Assembly: GCF_002754245.1 (NCBI RefSeq) | Contig: NZ_PEEX01000001.1 | Coordinates: 2,336,001 to 2,400,000 of the forward strand | Direction of reading: 5' to 3' | Length of the DNA stretch: 64,000 nt | DNA from: Chryseobacterium sp. 52 | GTDB taxonomy: Bacteria; Bacteroidota; Bacteroidia; Flavobacteriales; Weeksellaceae | Shown here: positions 54,068 through 61,831 of the stretch, one piece after another | How the letters are laid out: every line of letters starts with the position of its first letter | How positions within the stretch are numbered: position 1 is the first letter of the stretch | Made by a program: the position numbers and the translations under genes | Notes under the pieces: generated by a model | The model's input: only the letters and a program-made list of their open reading frames with translations | Told to the model about the DNA's origin: nothing | Databases searched by the model: none

Positions 54068-55576
54068 ATGCAAATAGAAACAAGAGCCCTGAGCCTTCAG
54101 GATTATGATGAACTGGTAATAACAATGAAGCGGGCATATCCGCAGATGTCCGAATCTATTTGGTCTAAAAGAAGCATTGAAAAATTGACCAGAATATTCC
54201 CCAAAGGTCAGATCTGTATTACTGTAGACGGAAAACTGGCTGCGGTAGCCCTTTCCATTATTGTGAATTATGACGAATTCGGAGACGATCATACCTATGT
54301 AGATATTACAGGAAACTATACCTTCAATACCCATCTTTCCACAGGAAATGTCCTTTATGGAATTGAGGTTTTTGTAGATCCTGAGTTTCGTGAACTGCGT
54401 CTGGGAAGAAGATTGTATGATGCCAGAAAAGAACTCTGTGAGCTGCTCAATCTGAAGTCTATCATTTTGGGTGGAAGAATCCCCAACTATCATAAATTCA
54501 GCGATGAGCTTTCCCCAAGAGAATACATCCGCAGGGTAAGAGACAAGGAAATTTATGATCCTGTACTGTCTTTTCAGCTTTCCAATAACTTTCTTCCCAT
54601 CAAGATCCTTAAAAAATATCTTCCCGAAGATGAATCATCACTGGAAAATGCCGTTTTGCTCCAATGGAATAACATCTATTACAGCAAAAAGCCCAATACC
54701 ATGCAGGACAGCATCATCCGTCTGGGACTTGTACAGTGGCAGATGAGGCATTTTAAAAATATCGATGCTTTCTATGAGCAGGTAGAATTCTTTGTGAATG
54801 TGATGGGCGACTATAAATCAGACTTTGTTCTGTTCCCTGAACTTTTCAATACGCCTCTGCTGGCACCGTTTAATAAGCTATCAGAAAGAGACAGTATGAT
54901 AGAATTGGCTAAATTGAGTGAAGAAATCAAAAATAAAATTTCTGAGTTGGCCATCAGCTACAATGTGAATATTATTTCAGGAAGTATGCCCGTTTTTGAC
55001 CATGAAAGCAATGATTTGTATAACGTAAGCTACCTTCTGCACCGTGACGGCCGCATCGACGAATACCGGAAGGTTCACATCACACCGAATGAAAGAAAAT
55101 ACTACGGTATGAAAGGCGGAAACGAGATCAGAGTTTTTGATACGGACTGCGGGAAAATAGGCCTTGTGATCTGCTACGACGTAGAATTTCCGGAGCTTCC
55201 GAGGATTCTCGCAGACCAGGGAATGAAAATTCTTTTCGTTCCTTACCTTACCGATACACAGAATGCGTATATCAGAGTACGCCACTGTGCAGCAGCAAGA
55301 GCGATAGAAAACGAATGTTATGTAGCAATTGCAGGCTGTGTAGGAAACCTTCCGGGAGTTAATAATATGGATATCCAGTTTGGGCAGGCTGCCGTATTTA
55401 CGCCTTCAGACTTTGCATTTCCATCCAACGCTGTAAAGGGAGAAGCCACTCCCAATACGGAAATGACCCTCATTGTAGACGTAGACCTTAATTTGTTAAA
55501 AGATCTCCATCATAACGGTTCTGTTCAGGTGATGAATGACCGTAGAAAAGACCTCTACGAAACCTATCTGAGGTAA
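54068..55576 (+). CDS. Fused GNAT acetyltransferase and carbon-nitrogen hydrolase
   Basis: 502 residues. Residues 1-200 are a GNAT domain with the acetyl-CoA loop VFVDPEFRELRLGRRLYDAR (101-120). Residues 215-500 are a nitrilase-superfamily domain with the complete catalytic triad: Glu258 (FPELFNTP), Lys335 (YRKVHITPNE) and Cys369 (LVICYDVEFPEL). This two-domain form is known in other bacteria (YhcX type), but its reaction is unsettled. One domain may remove an amide and the other acetylate the product. It stands alone with its own terminator. Confidence 0.92.
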   Translation: MQIETRALSLQDYDELVITMKRAYPQMSESIWSKRSIEKLTRIFPKGQICITVDGKLAAVALSIIVNYDEFGDDHTYVDITGNYTFNTHLSTGNVLYGIEVFVDPEFRELRLGRRLYDARKELCELLNLKSIILGGRIPNYHKFSDELSPREYIRRVRDKEIYDPVLSFQLSNNFLPIKILKKYLPEDESSLENAVLLQWNNIYYSKKPNTMQDSIIRLGLVQWQMRHFKNIDAFYEQVEFFVNVMGDYKSDFVLFPELFNTPLLAPFNKLSERDSMIELAKLSEEIKNKISELAISYNVNIISGSMPVFDHESNDLYNVSYLLHRDGRIDEYRKVHITPNERKYYGMKGGNEIRVFDTDCGKIGLVICYDVEFPELPRILADQGMKILFVPYLTDTQNAYIRVRHCAAARAIENECYVAIAGCVGNLPGVNNMDIQFGQAAVFTPSDFAFPSNAVKGEATPNTEMTLIVDVDLNLLKDLHHNGSVQVMNDRRKDLYETYLR

Positions 55577-55598
55577 GAAACACTTGGATTCCGAATAA

Positions 55599-55630
55599 AA
55601 AATATCCTGTCCGTTTGGGCAGGATATTTT
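55599..55630. terminator. Bidirectional intrinsic terminator
   Basis: A 14-bp stem with one G-T pair (55599-55612 with 55617-55630, 4-base loop); A4 and T4 at the arm ends; between convergent genes. Confidence 0.85.
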
Positions 55631-55673
55631 ATGGAATGCAAAGGAAGATGATCTGGTGGAAAAAGACTTTTTA

Positions 55674-57356
55674 CTAAAAAGGTGCTTTAAAATTGATAGT
55701 TTGTATCCAGATCTGCTCCCGGTCTCTGTTTTTTTCAAAGTTTTCCAGCATCAGCTTTTCATCATACTTTATTTTTTTGTTGAAATGCATTTTTCCATTG
55801 ATAAAGACTTTTATGTTCTTGTCAGGATTCACCATTTCCGGAGAAATATTGATGGATAAAGACTTAATACGGGAGGTTTCAATTTTAAATATATTATCAG
55901 CATATTCAGCCTTTATCTTTCCCGATTTTCTTGGAAAATTAAAAGCATTTTTATCCACTTTCTCAACTGTTAAACTGTCATTCTTATCATATTTCAGCCA
56001 TTTTGATATTTTAAAATTCAAGGTTTTATGCCACGCAGCTTTAGATTGCAGGGTATCGAGTTTTATATCAGACAGCCAGTCAATATTTCCGTATTTCTCA
56101 TCGTCATATTCCCAGGATATTTCTTTTGGAAATGGATTCCTTTTCCGGTTTTTTAAATCATTGAACACAATTTGATAAGCCGGCTCTGATTCGTTGAACA
56201 TGGGAAACCAATGCGGAAATCCGTTATACCTTTGCTCCTTATAATCCGCGTTTAACCTTTTCATTAACTGGGTTAAGTTATCATTTGCATTCGGAGGATA
56301 ATAGTAATCCTGATCCGTAGAGATATTTATAAAAGAACGGTTTTTAATATTTTCAACAAAAGTTCCTCCTGTGAAAACGATAGGATAGGTATTAAATCCA
56401 TAAAACCCGGCAAATTGTGTAGGCTGTTTCATTAGATATGAAAAAGAACCGGTTGCTCCGTTGGAATGACCGGAAATAAAAACCTTATTATCATCTATAT
56501 TGATGGCTTTCTTAATTTGCTTCAACATTTCCGGGATCATAAAAAATCCGTCATCAGGCGTCATCCAGTTGTATTTTTTGCCCCCTTTTGGAAAAACCAG
56601 AATTACATCATTCAGATTTCCATATTTTGTATAAAATCTGTTCCAACCTTCCAGGTTCTCTTTTTGCATCTGATAATCGCTGAGGGTATTATTACGTACG
56701 GCACCATGCAGAAAAAAGAGGAGTGGATATTTATTTTCCGGGCGATAATTTGGGGGCAAATGAACAAGATAGGAAGTTGCTGTGGAATCATTTACTTTAA
56801 ATAAAATTGAATAATTCTCTCGTTCTTTAGGTAAATAGGGAGCATATTTTTTTATTTTGGAATACAGGACATTCGAATTTTCCTTTCCATCAAAAGAATA
56901 TTCTTTTATTCTGAAAAATTCATCCTGAGTTTCCTTCAGTTCTTTGTAAAACTGTTCCTTATCCCGTATTGCATTTTTTTTCAGGGCATCCCATCTCGGA
57001 TCATTCAGTAAATTTTTATATTCACTTTTTGAAGATTCTCCATCAACATAGACCCAGCCGGGATAGCTGTTTTCATCGGCCTTCATTTTTACAAGAGGAG
57101 TGAGATATTGAAAAGCTTTGTCATAGTCTTTCAATTCAGAAGCGATCACTGAAGATTTGTAAAGCCCGGTTCCGTCAATACTGTCCGGGTAAATTTTAAA
57201 AGCCTCTTCATACATAGCCAGTGCTTTTGCATAGTCAGCTTCATCTTTGGCTTTCCACATCGTTTCCAATGCTTTCTGTGTTAATTTTGAATAATTTTCC
57301 TGCCCGTATACAAGCAGTCCTGTCAATAATAAACCCAATATTAAGTAATACCTCAT
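55674..57356 (-). CDS. Secreted alpha/beta-hydrolase (esterase) with N-terminal TPR region
   Basis: 560 residues: signal peptide (to about 19, LVYGQ), a TPR-like helical region at 22-140 (ADYAKALAMYEEAFKIYPDS is one repeat), and an alpha/beta-hydrolase domain at about 180-400. That domain has the oxyanion loop LLFFLHGAV (212-220) and nucleophile Ser298 in SGHSNGATG. A likely catalytic His is in NGFPHWFPMF, and a beta-rich C-terminal part of about 120 residues follows. It resembles the PHB-depolymerase/feruloyl-esterase-like group. The substrate is not determined. Confidence 0.85.
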   Translation of the reverse strand: MRYYLILGLLLTGLLVYGQENYSKLTQKALETMWKAKDEADYAKALAMYEEAFKIYPDSIDGTGLYKSSVIASELKDYDKAFQYLTPLVKMKADENSYPGWVYVDGESSKSEYKNLLNDPRWDALKKNAIRDKEQFYKELKETQDEFFRIKEYSFDGKENSNVLYSKIKKYAPYLPKERENYSILFKVNDSTATSYLVHLPPNYRPENKYPLLFFLHGAVRNNTLSDYQMQKENLEGWNRFYTKYGNLNDVILVFPKGGKKYNWMTPDDGFFMIPEMLKQIKKAINIDDNKVFISGHSNGATGSFSYLMKQPTQFAGFYGFNTYPIVFTGGTFVENIKNRSFINISTDQDYYYPPNANDNLTQLMKRLNADYKEQRYNGFPHWFPMFNESEPAYQIVFNDLKNRKRNPFPKEISWEYDDEKYGNIDWLSDIKLDTLQSKAAWHKTLNFKISKWLKYDKNDSLTVEKVDKNAFNFPRKSGKIKAEYADNIFKIETSRIKSLSINISPEMVNPDKNIKVFINGKMHFNKKIKYDEKLMLENFEKNRDREQIWIQTINFKAPF

Positions 57357-57429
57357 ACAATCCGAAATTCAATCAGGCAAAACTATCAAGAAAAATCAGC
57401 GAAAAATTGTAAAAATGGAACATTCCGGA

Positions 57430-58242
57430 TTATGACTGCAATAGCCAGAAAGTATCTTGTGAACCTAAGACTGTTCCTTTATCGAAAAAGCTTTTAGGTG
57501 AATTCTCTGTAAAATTTTTATAGACTTTGTTAAAGTGCGACTGGTCATTGTAATTGAATTCATGAGCCAGTTCTGTGAAATTTCTTTCGGGATTTTCAAA
57601 CAGCTTTTCATTGACCGTTTTTCTGAAAAGAACAATTTCATGGAATTTTTTTACGGAAACCCCTAAATGAGACTGAAAATTCCTGTTCAGATGCTGCCTG
57701 CTTATGCCTAAAGTAGCGGAAAGTTCTGCCACTGTAAAATTGTCGCACTGACTGAAAATAGACTGAATAGACTGTTCAAGAATAGAATTTTCAAAACATC
57801 GGAATCTCTTTTCTAAGCAGCTGTCCAGCAGATTTGTGAAGACTTCAGGATCTTCCGTTGAAAATAATATATTGAGCTCTTGCTTATTGAAAAATTCAAA
57901 ATTTGTGATATAATCTGCAAAATTCAACTGTCTGTAAAATTGCTGTATTCCCAGAGGATGAAATACAATAACGATTCTATGTACTTCCCCGGACTGTACA
58001 ATATGCAGTACCTTTTCTCTGATAGGGGTAAAGATCTGCAGGGGTGTTGCAGCTTCATCGAAGACAACGTGCCCTTTTTCTTTCCGGGTATGGGATTTAT
58101 AAAGAGAAACAGTATTGTTGAAATGAGGGAAACACTGGAATTCATTAATCTCATTATTCGGTTTTATATCCAGATAATAATAGTCAACATAGGATTTGAT
58201 CAATGAATTTTTAGGTTTGAACGTTTCAAATTTTTCACTCAT
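57430..58242 (-). CDS. AraC-family transcriptional regulator
   Basis: 270 residues. The N-terminal 150 residues have the pattern of the AraC sensory domain common in Bacteroidetes (INEFQCFPHFNNTVSLY and VFHPLGIQQFYRQL). The C-terminal domain has the two helix-turn-helix units, FTVAELSATLGISRQHLNRNFQSH and NFTELAHEFNYNDQSHFNKVYKNF, with the ending SPKSFF. It transcribes toward the esterase gene, 73 bases away, on the same strand, so it could control that gene. A 16-bp palindrome lies about 107 bases upstream. Confidence 0.88.
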   Translation of the reverse strand: MSEKFETFKPKNSLIKSYVDYYYLDIKPNNEINEFQCFPHFNNTVSLYKSHTRKEKGHVVFDEAATPLQIFTPIREKVLHIVQSGEVHRIVIVFHPLGIQQFYRQLNFADYITNFEFFNKQELNILFSTEDPEVFTNLLDSCLEKRFRCFENSILEQSIQSIFSQCDNFTVAELSATLGISRQHLNRNFQSHLGVSVKKFHEIVLFRKTVNEKLFENPERNFTELAHEFNYNDQSHFNKVYKNFTENSPKSFFDKGTVLGSQDTFWLLQS

Positions 58243-58348
58243 TTTCTATGTTTTGCATTTTTTCTCATTTCACGTTCAATATATACAATTTAAGGAGACT
58301 GATGAACAAAAAATACTTCAGAAGGTCATTTTTATTAATAATTTAAAC

Positions 58349-58364
58349 TGTTTTTGCAAAAACA
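58349..58364. promoter_or_regulatory. Palindrome TGTTTTTGCAAAAACA
   Basis: A perfect 16-bp palindrome about 107 bases upstream of the AraC gene and about 105 bases beyond the terminator of the small peptide gene. Candidate operator for the AraC gene; no T tract, so not a terminator. The rest of 58243-58454 has no convincing gene. Confidence 0.4.
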
Positions 58365-58454
58365 AGCCGTGACCATTTCACCTGTTCTTTCCTTTTCATC
58401 CGGCTGGGCTGGTTTTCAAGACATAAAAGGGTTTTATTGTCATGGCATTTCCTG

Positions 58455-58489
58455 TATAAAAATAAAAAAGAGCAGATGGTTTCTGCTCT
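58455..58489 (-). terminator. Intrinsic terminator of the cysteine-rich peptide gene
   Basis: AGAGCAGA (58469-58476) pairs perfectly with TCTGCTCT (58482-58489). On the minus strand the stem is followed by a U-rich tract of about 14 bases, 23 bases after the peptide stop codon. Confidence 0.85.
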
Positions 58490-58511
58490 CTATATAAGTG
58501 TATTCAAATTT

Positions 58512-58676
58512 CTACATGAGCTGAGGACATACTACAGCAGGGCAGATTAATCTCGGGCATCTTGGTCTTCCGTCATCAGGGCAACATTTGTTTGAACAGT
58601 TGCCAATAATGATAGCGCTTCCTGAAATTCCTTTTAATTGTTCTCTTGAAAGTTTGTGGTTGTGTAGATTTTTCAT
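58512..58676 (-). CDS. 54-residue cysteine-rich peptide precursor with double-glycine-type leader
   Basis: Minus-strand ORF from ATG 58676-58674 to TAG 58514-58512. The N-terminal half is MKNLHNHKLSREQLKGISGS, which has the KLSREQLKxIxGG-type leader of Bacteroidetes natural-product/bacteriocin-like precursors, ending in ISG19-S20. The remainder is a short hydrophobic AIIIGN, then six cysteines (27, 31, 32, 40, 45, 50) with C-P and C-C pairs and basic residues. A dedicated terminator follows, and a near-consensus -7 (TATCTTTA at 58723-58716) precedes it. No exporter-peptidase or modification enzyme is seen nearby. Likely a secreted peptide; activity unknown. Confidence 0.72.
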   Translation of the reverse strand: MKNLHNHKLSREQLKGISGSAIIIGNCSNKCCPDDGRPRCPRLICPAVVCPQLM

Positions 58677-58879
58677 TTTGTAATATTTTATAGGTTAGTG
58701 GTCATTTGATGAATATAAAGATAAAAAAATCCATTAAATAATATTATGGAAATATTTTTTTTATTTGTATTTCTTTTATTATCTGAGTGTTATGAAAATA
58801 AACAAATTAAAATCGTTATTTTTTTTTCATGATATTATTGAAATTTACTATCTTCACTGATCAATTTAAATAAAATATA

Positions 58880-59083
58880 ATGACAGGAACAGTAAAATGG
58901 TTTAACGAAACAAAAGGTTTTGGTTTTATTACACCAGACGGAGGCGGAAACGATATTTTTTGCCATCATTCAGCCATTCAGTCTTCAGGCCTTAGATCTT
59001 TAAAAGAAGGACAGGCAGTAGAATTTGATATTAAAGAAGGTAAAAAAGGACCTGAAGCAGACAATGTTAGAATAGTAGGATAA
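58880..59083 (+). CDS. cspA: Cold-shock protein
   Basis: 67-residue single cold-shock domain, an RNA chaperone. RNP1 KGFGFI (12-17) and RNP2 DIFCHHS (25-31, Cys at the usual Val position) are both present. [17 protein letters not shown] is the family's standard opening. It has its own terminator. The 203-base upstream region is AT-rich; I could not identify a clear promoter or cold-responsive leader structure in it. Confidence 0.97.
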   Translation: MTGTVKWFNETKGFGFITPDGGGNDIFCHHSAIQSSGLRSLKEGQAVEFDIKEGKKGPEADNVRIVG

Positions 59084-59110
59084 TAACTTATTAAGATATT
59101 GTTTAAGTAC

Positions 59111-59138
59111 AGCTGCCATATTATGGCAGCTTTTTTTT
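59111..59138 (+). terminator. Intrinsic terminator of cspA
   Basis: AGCTGCCAT (59111-59119) pairs perfectly with ATGGCAGCT (59123-59131), followed by a T run to 59138. Confidence 0.92.
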
Positions 59139-59266
59139 ATGGATTGAATGAATGTTATGAATATAAAGAGAACTGTATTTTTCGTTTACAGTTTCGTATA
59201 CCCATCAAATTAAAATAATAATAGGAACAATTTTTGGAGTAATTTGCGCCAACTATCTACAACTAT

Positions 59267-60916
59267 ATGTTTGACAAGCAGCAAAGAAAACTGAAAAGAT
59301 CAGCCAGACTTATTTCCGTACTGAGCAAATACGGATTTAAAGATATGCTGGCAAGAATGAATACGGGAAATAAGCAGGAACCGGTTTCTGATGATCCGGA
59401 TGAGGTGATTTCTAAAGGGACGGTCTATGAAAGAATCAGACTGGTTCTGGAAGAACTTGGACCTACATTTGTGAAACTTGGTCAGACCTTCAGCAACAGG
59501 GAAGATCTTCTTCCTCCTGAACTGATTCAGGAGCTGCAGAAGCTTCAGGATAAAGTGGATATGGTAGATATGGATGTTGAGGAAATTATGGAAAATGAAT
59601 TCAATATTTCCATAAAAGACCATTTTCTGGAGATCCGGAAAGAACCTTTGGCCACGGCATCCATTGCACAGGTTTATAAAGCGGTTTTGCTGGATGGAAG
59701 CGCTGTGATTCTCAAACTAAAGAAAGCTGATGTACAGACCGTTATTGAAGATGATTTACTCCTTATAAAAGACCTCGAAAAATTGGTGTCTGCCTATTCC
59801 GAAATAGGAGAAAAGCTCAATCTGAAACAAGCAATTTCCACTTTTGAAAAATCTTTGCTTGAAGAAGTATCACTCATCAACGAAAAAGAAAATATCCTGC
59901 ATTTTGCCCGGAATTTTAAGAATAATAAAGAAACTTATGTCCCGAAGATTTACGAAGAATTTTCGAACAATAATATTCTTTGTATGGAATTTATCGACGG
60001 GATTAAAGTGACGGATAAAGCTGCTCTGTTAGCCCATAATATTGATCCCGTAAAAGTGTCTGAAGCAGGACTGAGGCTGTTTGTTTCTCAGATTCTGGAT
60101 TACGGATTTTTTCATGCAGATCCCCATGCCGGAAATATTCTTGTGAAAAAGAACGGTAAAATTGTTTTTATCGATTTTGGTGCGGTAGGAAAGATCCAGC
60201 CGAATGATAAGGAAATTCTTGAAAACCTGATTGTAAGCTTTGTGGCTAAGAATCCTCATAAGATTGTCCGTTATCTGAAAAAAATGGCTGTCAGTTATGA
60301 AATTCCTGATGAAAGACGGTTTGAGAACGATGTGGAAGATATTTTAAACTTTGTTCACAGTTCCTCACTTCAGGATATCAACGTTCAGGTGATCATCAAT
60401 AAAATGAAAGATATTTTAAAAGATAACAGGCTGCATATGCCGGATTATTTTTATCTTCTGTTTAAAGGAATTAGCCTGATAGAAGGGGTTGGTAGAACTA
60501 TTAACCCTGATTTGGATATTGTTAAAAGTCTTTATCCGTATACCAGAAAAATAATAACCAAAAAGATCAGTCCAAAGAATCTTGTAAAAACAGGGATGGA
60601 CAGGATGCTGAATTTCACAGACAATGTAGATGAGATTCCCAAAGAGCTGAGATCTGTTCTTCAGAAGCTGGATGATAATAAATTCACCGTGTCCAGTGAG
60701 ATTAAAAATATAGAGAAGACCAATCAGCTGATTAAATCAAGTATCATCAATCTAATTTTGGCCATGATTTTGGGTGCTAATATGATCGCTACGGCTATTG
60801 TTTTCGTTTCAGAATCCGGACCAAGGATAGGAGAGTTGTCTTTAGTAGCTGTTTTAGGTTTTGTATTTTCGGTGATATTGGTTTTGGTGATTTTACTGAG
60901 GGTAACCAGGAAATAA
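59267..60916 (+). CDS. AarF/UbiB-family (ABC1) atypical kinase-like protein
   Basis: 549 residues. The ABC1 KxGQ motif is FVKLGQTFSNREDLLP (KLGQ at 70-73). An A-rich loop ATASIAQVYKAV replaces the kinase glycine loop, VILKLKK carries the lysine, and FHADPHAGNILV is the catalytic loop. FIDFGAVG is the metal-binding DFG, and two transmembrane helices close the protein. Family members support quinone biosynthesis; in menaquinone-using bacteroidetes the role is uncertain. It is a lone gene. Confidence 0.9.
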   Translation: MFDKQQRKLKRSARLISVLSKYGFKDMLARMNTGNKQEPVSDDPDEVISKGTVYERIRLVLEELGPTFVKLGQTFSNREDLLPPELIQELQKLQDKVDMVDMDVEEIMENEFNISIKDHFLEIRKEPLATASIAQVYKAVLLDGSAVILKLKKADVQTVIEDDLLLIKDLEKLVSAYSEIGEKLNLKQAISTFEKSLLEEVSLINEKENILHFARNFKNNKETYVPKIYEEFSNNNILCMEFIDGIKVTDKAALLAHNIDPVKVSEAGLRLFVSQILDYGFFHADPHAGNILVKKNGKIVFIDFGAVGKIQPNDKEILENLIVSFVAKNPHKIVRYLKKMAVSYEIPDERRFENDVEDILNFVHSSSLQDINVQVIINKMKDILKDNRLHMPDYFYLLFKGISLIEGVGRTINPDLDIVKSLYPYTRKIITKKISPKNLVKTGMDRMLNFTDNVDEIPKELRSVLQKLDDNKFTVSSEIKNIEKTNQLIKSSIINLILAMILGANMIATAIVFVSESGPRIGELSLVAVLGFVFSVILVLVILLRVTRK

Positions 60917-61001
60917 GAGATAAGATGTTAGGGCTTACCTATTTATTATTCAAAAACCGGAACCTAAACCTTGCTTCCAGAAATAACAAAAAAACAATTC
61001 T

Positions 61002-61508
61002 ATGAAAAAATTAATTTTAACAACTTTGACTTTTTGCGGTTCATTTTTTATGGCTCAGGAAGCTGCTGATGGTGTATTGGGAGATTTTGACGGCAATGGA
61101 ACCAAAGAATATGCTTACACAAAAGTGAGCGATTGCAGCGAAGAATGTGACGGAGCATGTGAAACCACCATTTACTTTAGCGATAAAAATATAAAACCAT
61201 TTATTATTTCACCCGCCAACAGAGGAACTTTATATAATTTGGGAGACCTTAATAATGATGGAAAAGATGAAATAGGGTTTTATCCCAACTGGTGTACCAG
61301 TTGCTGGCATCCTTTCTATGTTTATACCTCAGATAAAACGGAATGGAAGCCGTTAGTCCCTTCCATTTCAACACATTGTTCCCAGTGGGAAGAAGATCAG
61401 TTTCCCATCAAAAAAGATCCTAAAAAGAAAGGATATGTGATCATTACTTCAAGTAAATGGGAAGATGATGATATTAAAATTAAAAGTACAAGTGTGAAGG
61501 TGAAGTGA
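61002..61508 (+). CDS. Secreted Cys-rich protein with FG-GAP/EF-like calcium loops
   Basis: 168 residues: signal peptide (to about 19, FMAQ). The mature part has two loops of the D-x-D-G/N-x-G-x-x-E type, GDFDGNGTKEYAY and GDLNNDGKDEIGFY, as in FG-GAP/VCBS repeats. A cluster of cysteines (SDCSEECDGACETT and PNWCTSCWHPF) is likely disulfide-bonded. Family unassigned; probably a small extracytoplasmic calcium-binding protein. The gene stands alone. Confidence 0.7.
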   Translation: MKKLILTTLTFCGSFFMAQEAADGVLGDFDGNGTKEYAYTKVSDCSEECDGACETTIYFSDKNIKPFIISPANRGTLYNLGDLNNDGKDEIGFYPNWCTSCWHPFYVYTSDKTEWKPLVPSISTHCSQWEEDQFPIKKDPKKKGYVIITSSKWEDDDIKIKSTSVKVK

Positions 61509-61609
61509 GTTTCGAGGTAGGAGAGTTTTAGGGGAATGAGTGGAAAGTTAAGTTGCCGGTTACTGGTAAAAAAGATTATCTGCTCTTTATAAGTTCTCAT
61601 TGAGTGGAT

Positions 61610-61690
61610 AATCCGGTATCTGATACGTCATGTCTGAAATCTGAAATCTCATGTCTGACATCTTGATTCTTGATTCCTGATTCTTAAAAA
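61610..61690. repeat. TCTGA-type repeat upstream of the helicase gene
   Basis: Contains GTCTGAAATCTGAAATCTCA and TGTCTGACATCTTGATTCTT in tandem, all in one orientation, unlike the inverted versions at 18.8, 45.8 and 50.5 kb. Confidence 0.65.
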
Positions 61691-61819
61691 AATTGGCGGC
61701 AGATCGTAATACTGCTGGTTATAAGTCCTGAAATTTGAATTTGAGCAATAATGTCTCACCTATCACATCGCTTCATCCAGTATATAGCTTCTAATTTCCA
61801 GCCTCTAAATTTAAATACC

Positions 61820-61827
61820 TATCTTTG
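61820..61827 (+). promoter_or_regulatory. -7 element of helicase gene promoter
   Basis: TATCTTTG, exact TAnnTTTG match, ending 4 bases before ATG 61832. The in-frame upstream extension to 61751 is therefore not translated, and the message is probably leaderless. The -33 element is weak. Confidence 0.6.
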
Positions 61828-61831
61828 CACC

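Noticed and set aside
58300..58345. Short ORF MNKKYFRRSFLLII preceded by AAGGAGA
   Set aside because: Only 14 codons, with no terminator or conserved feature; strong Shine-Dalgarno sites are not usual in this phylum. Kept only as a note.
61751..61831. ATG at 61751 as the start of the helicase gene
   Set aside because: A TATCTTTG promoter element sits at 61820-61827, and the family's N-terminus begins at ATG 61832.
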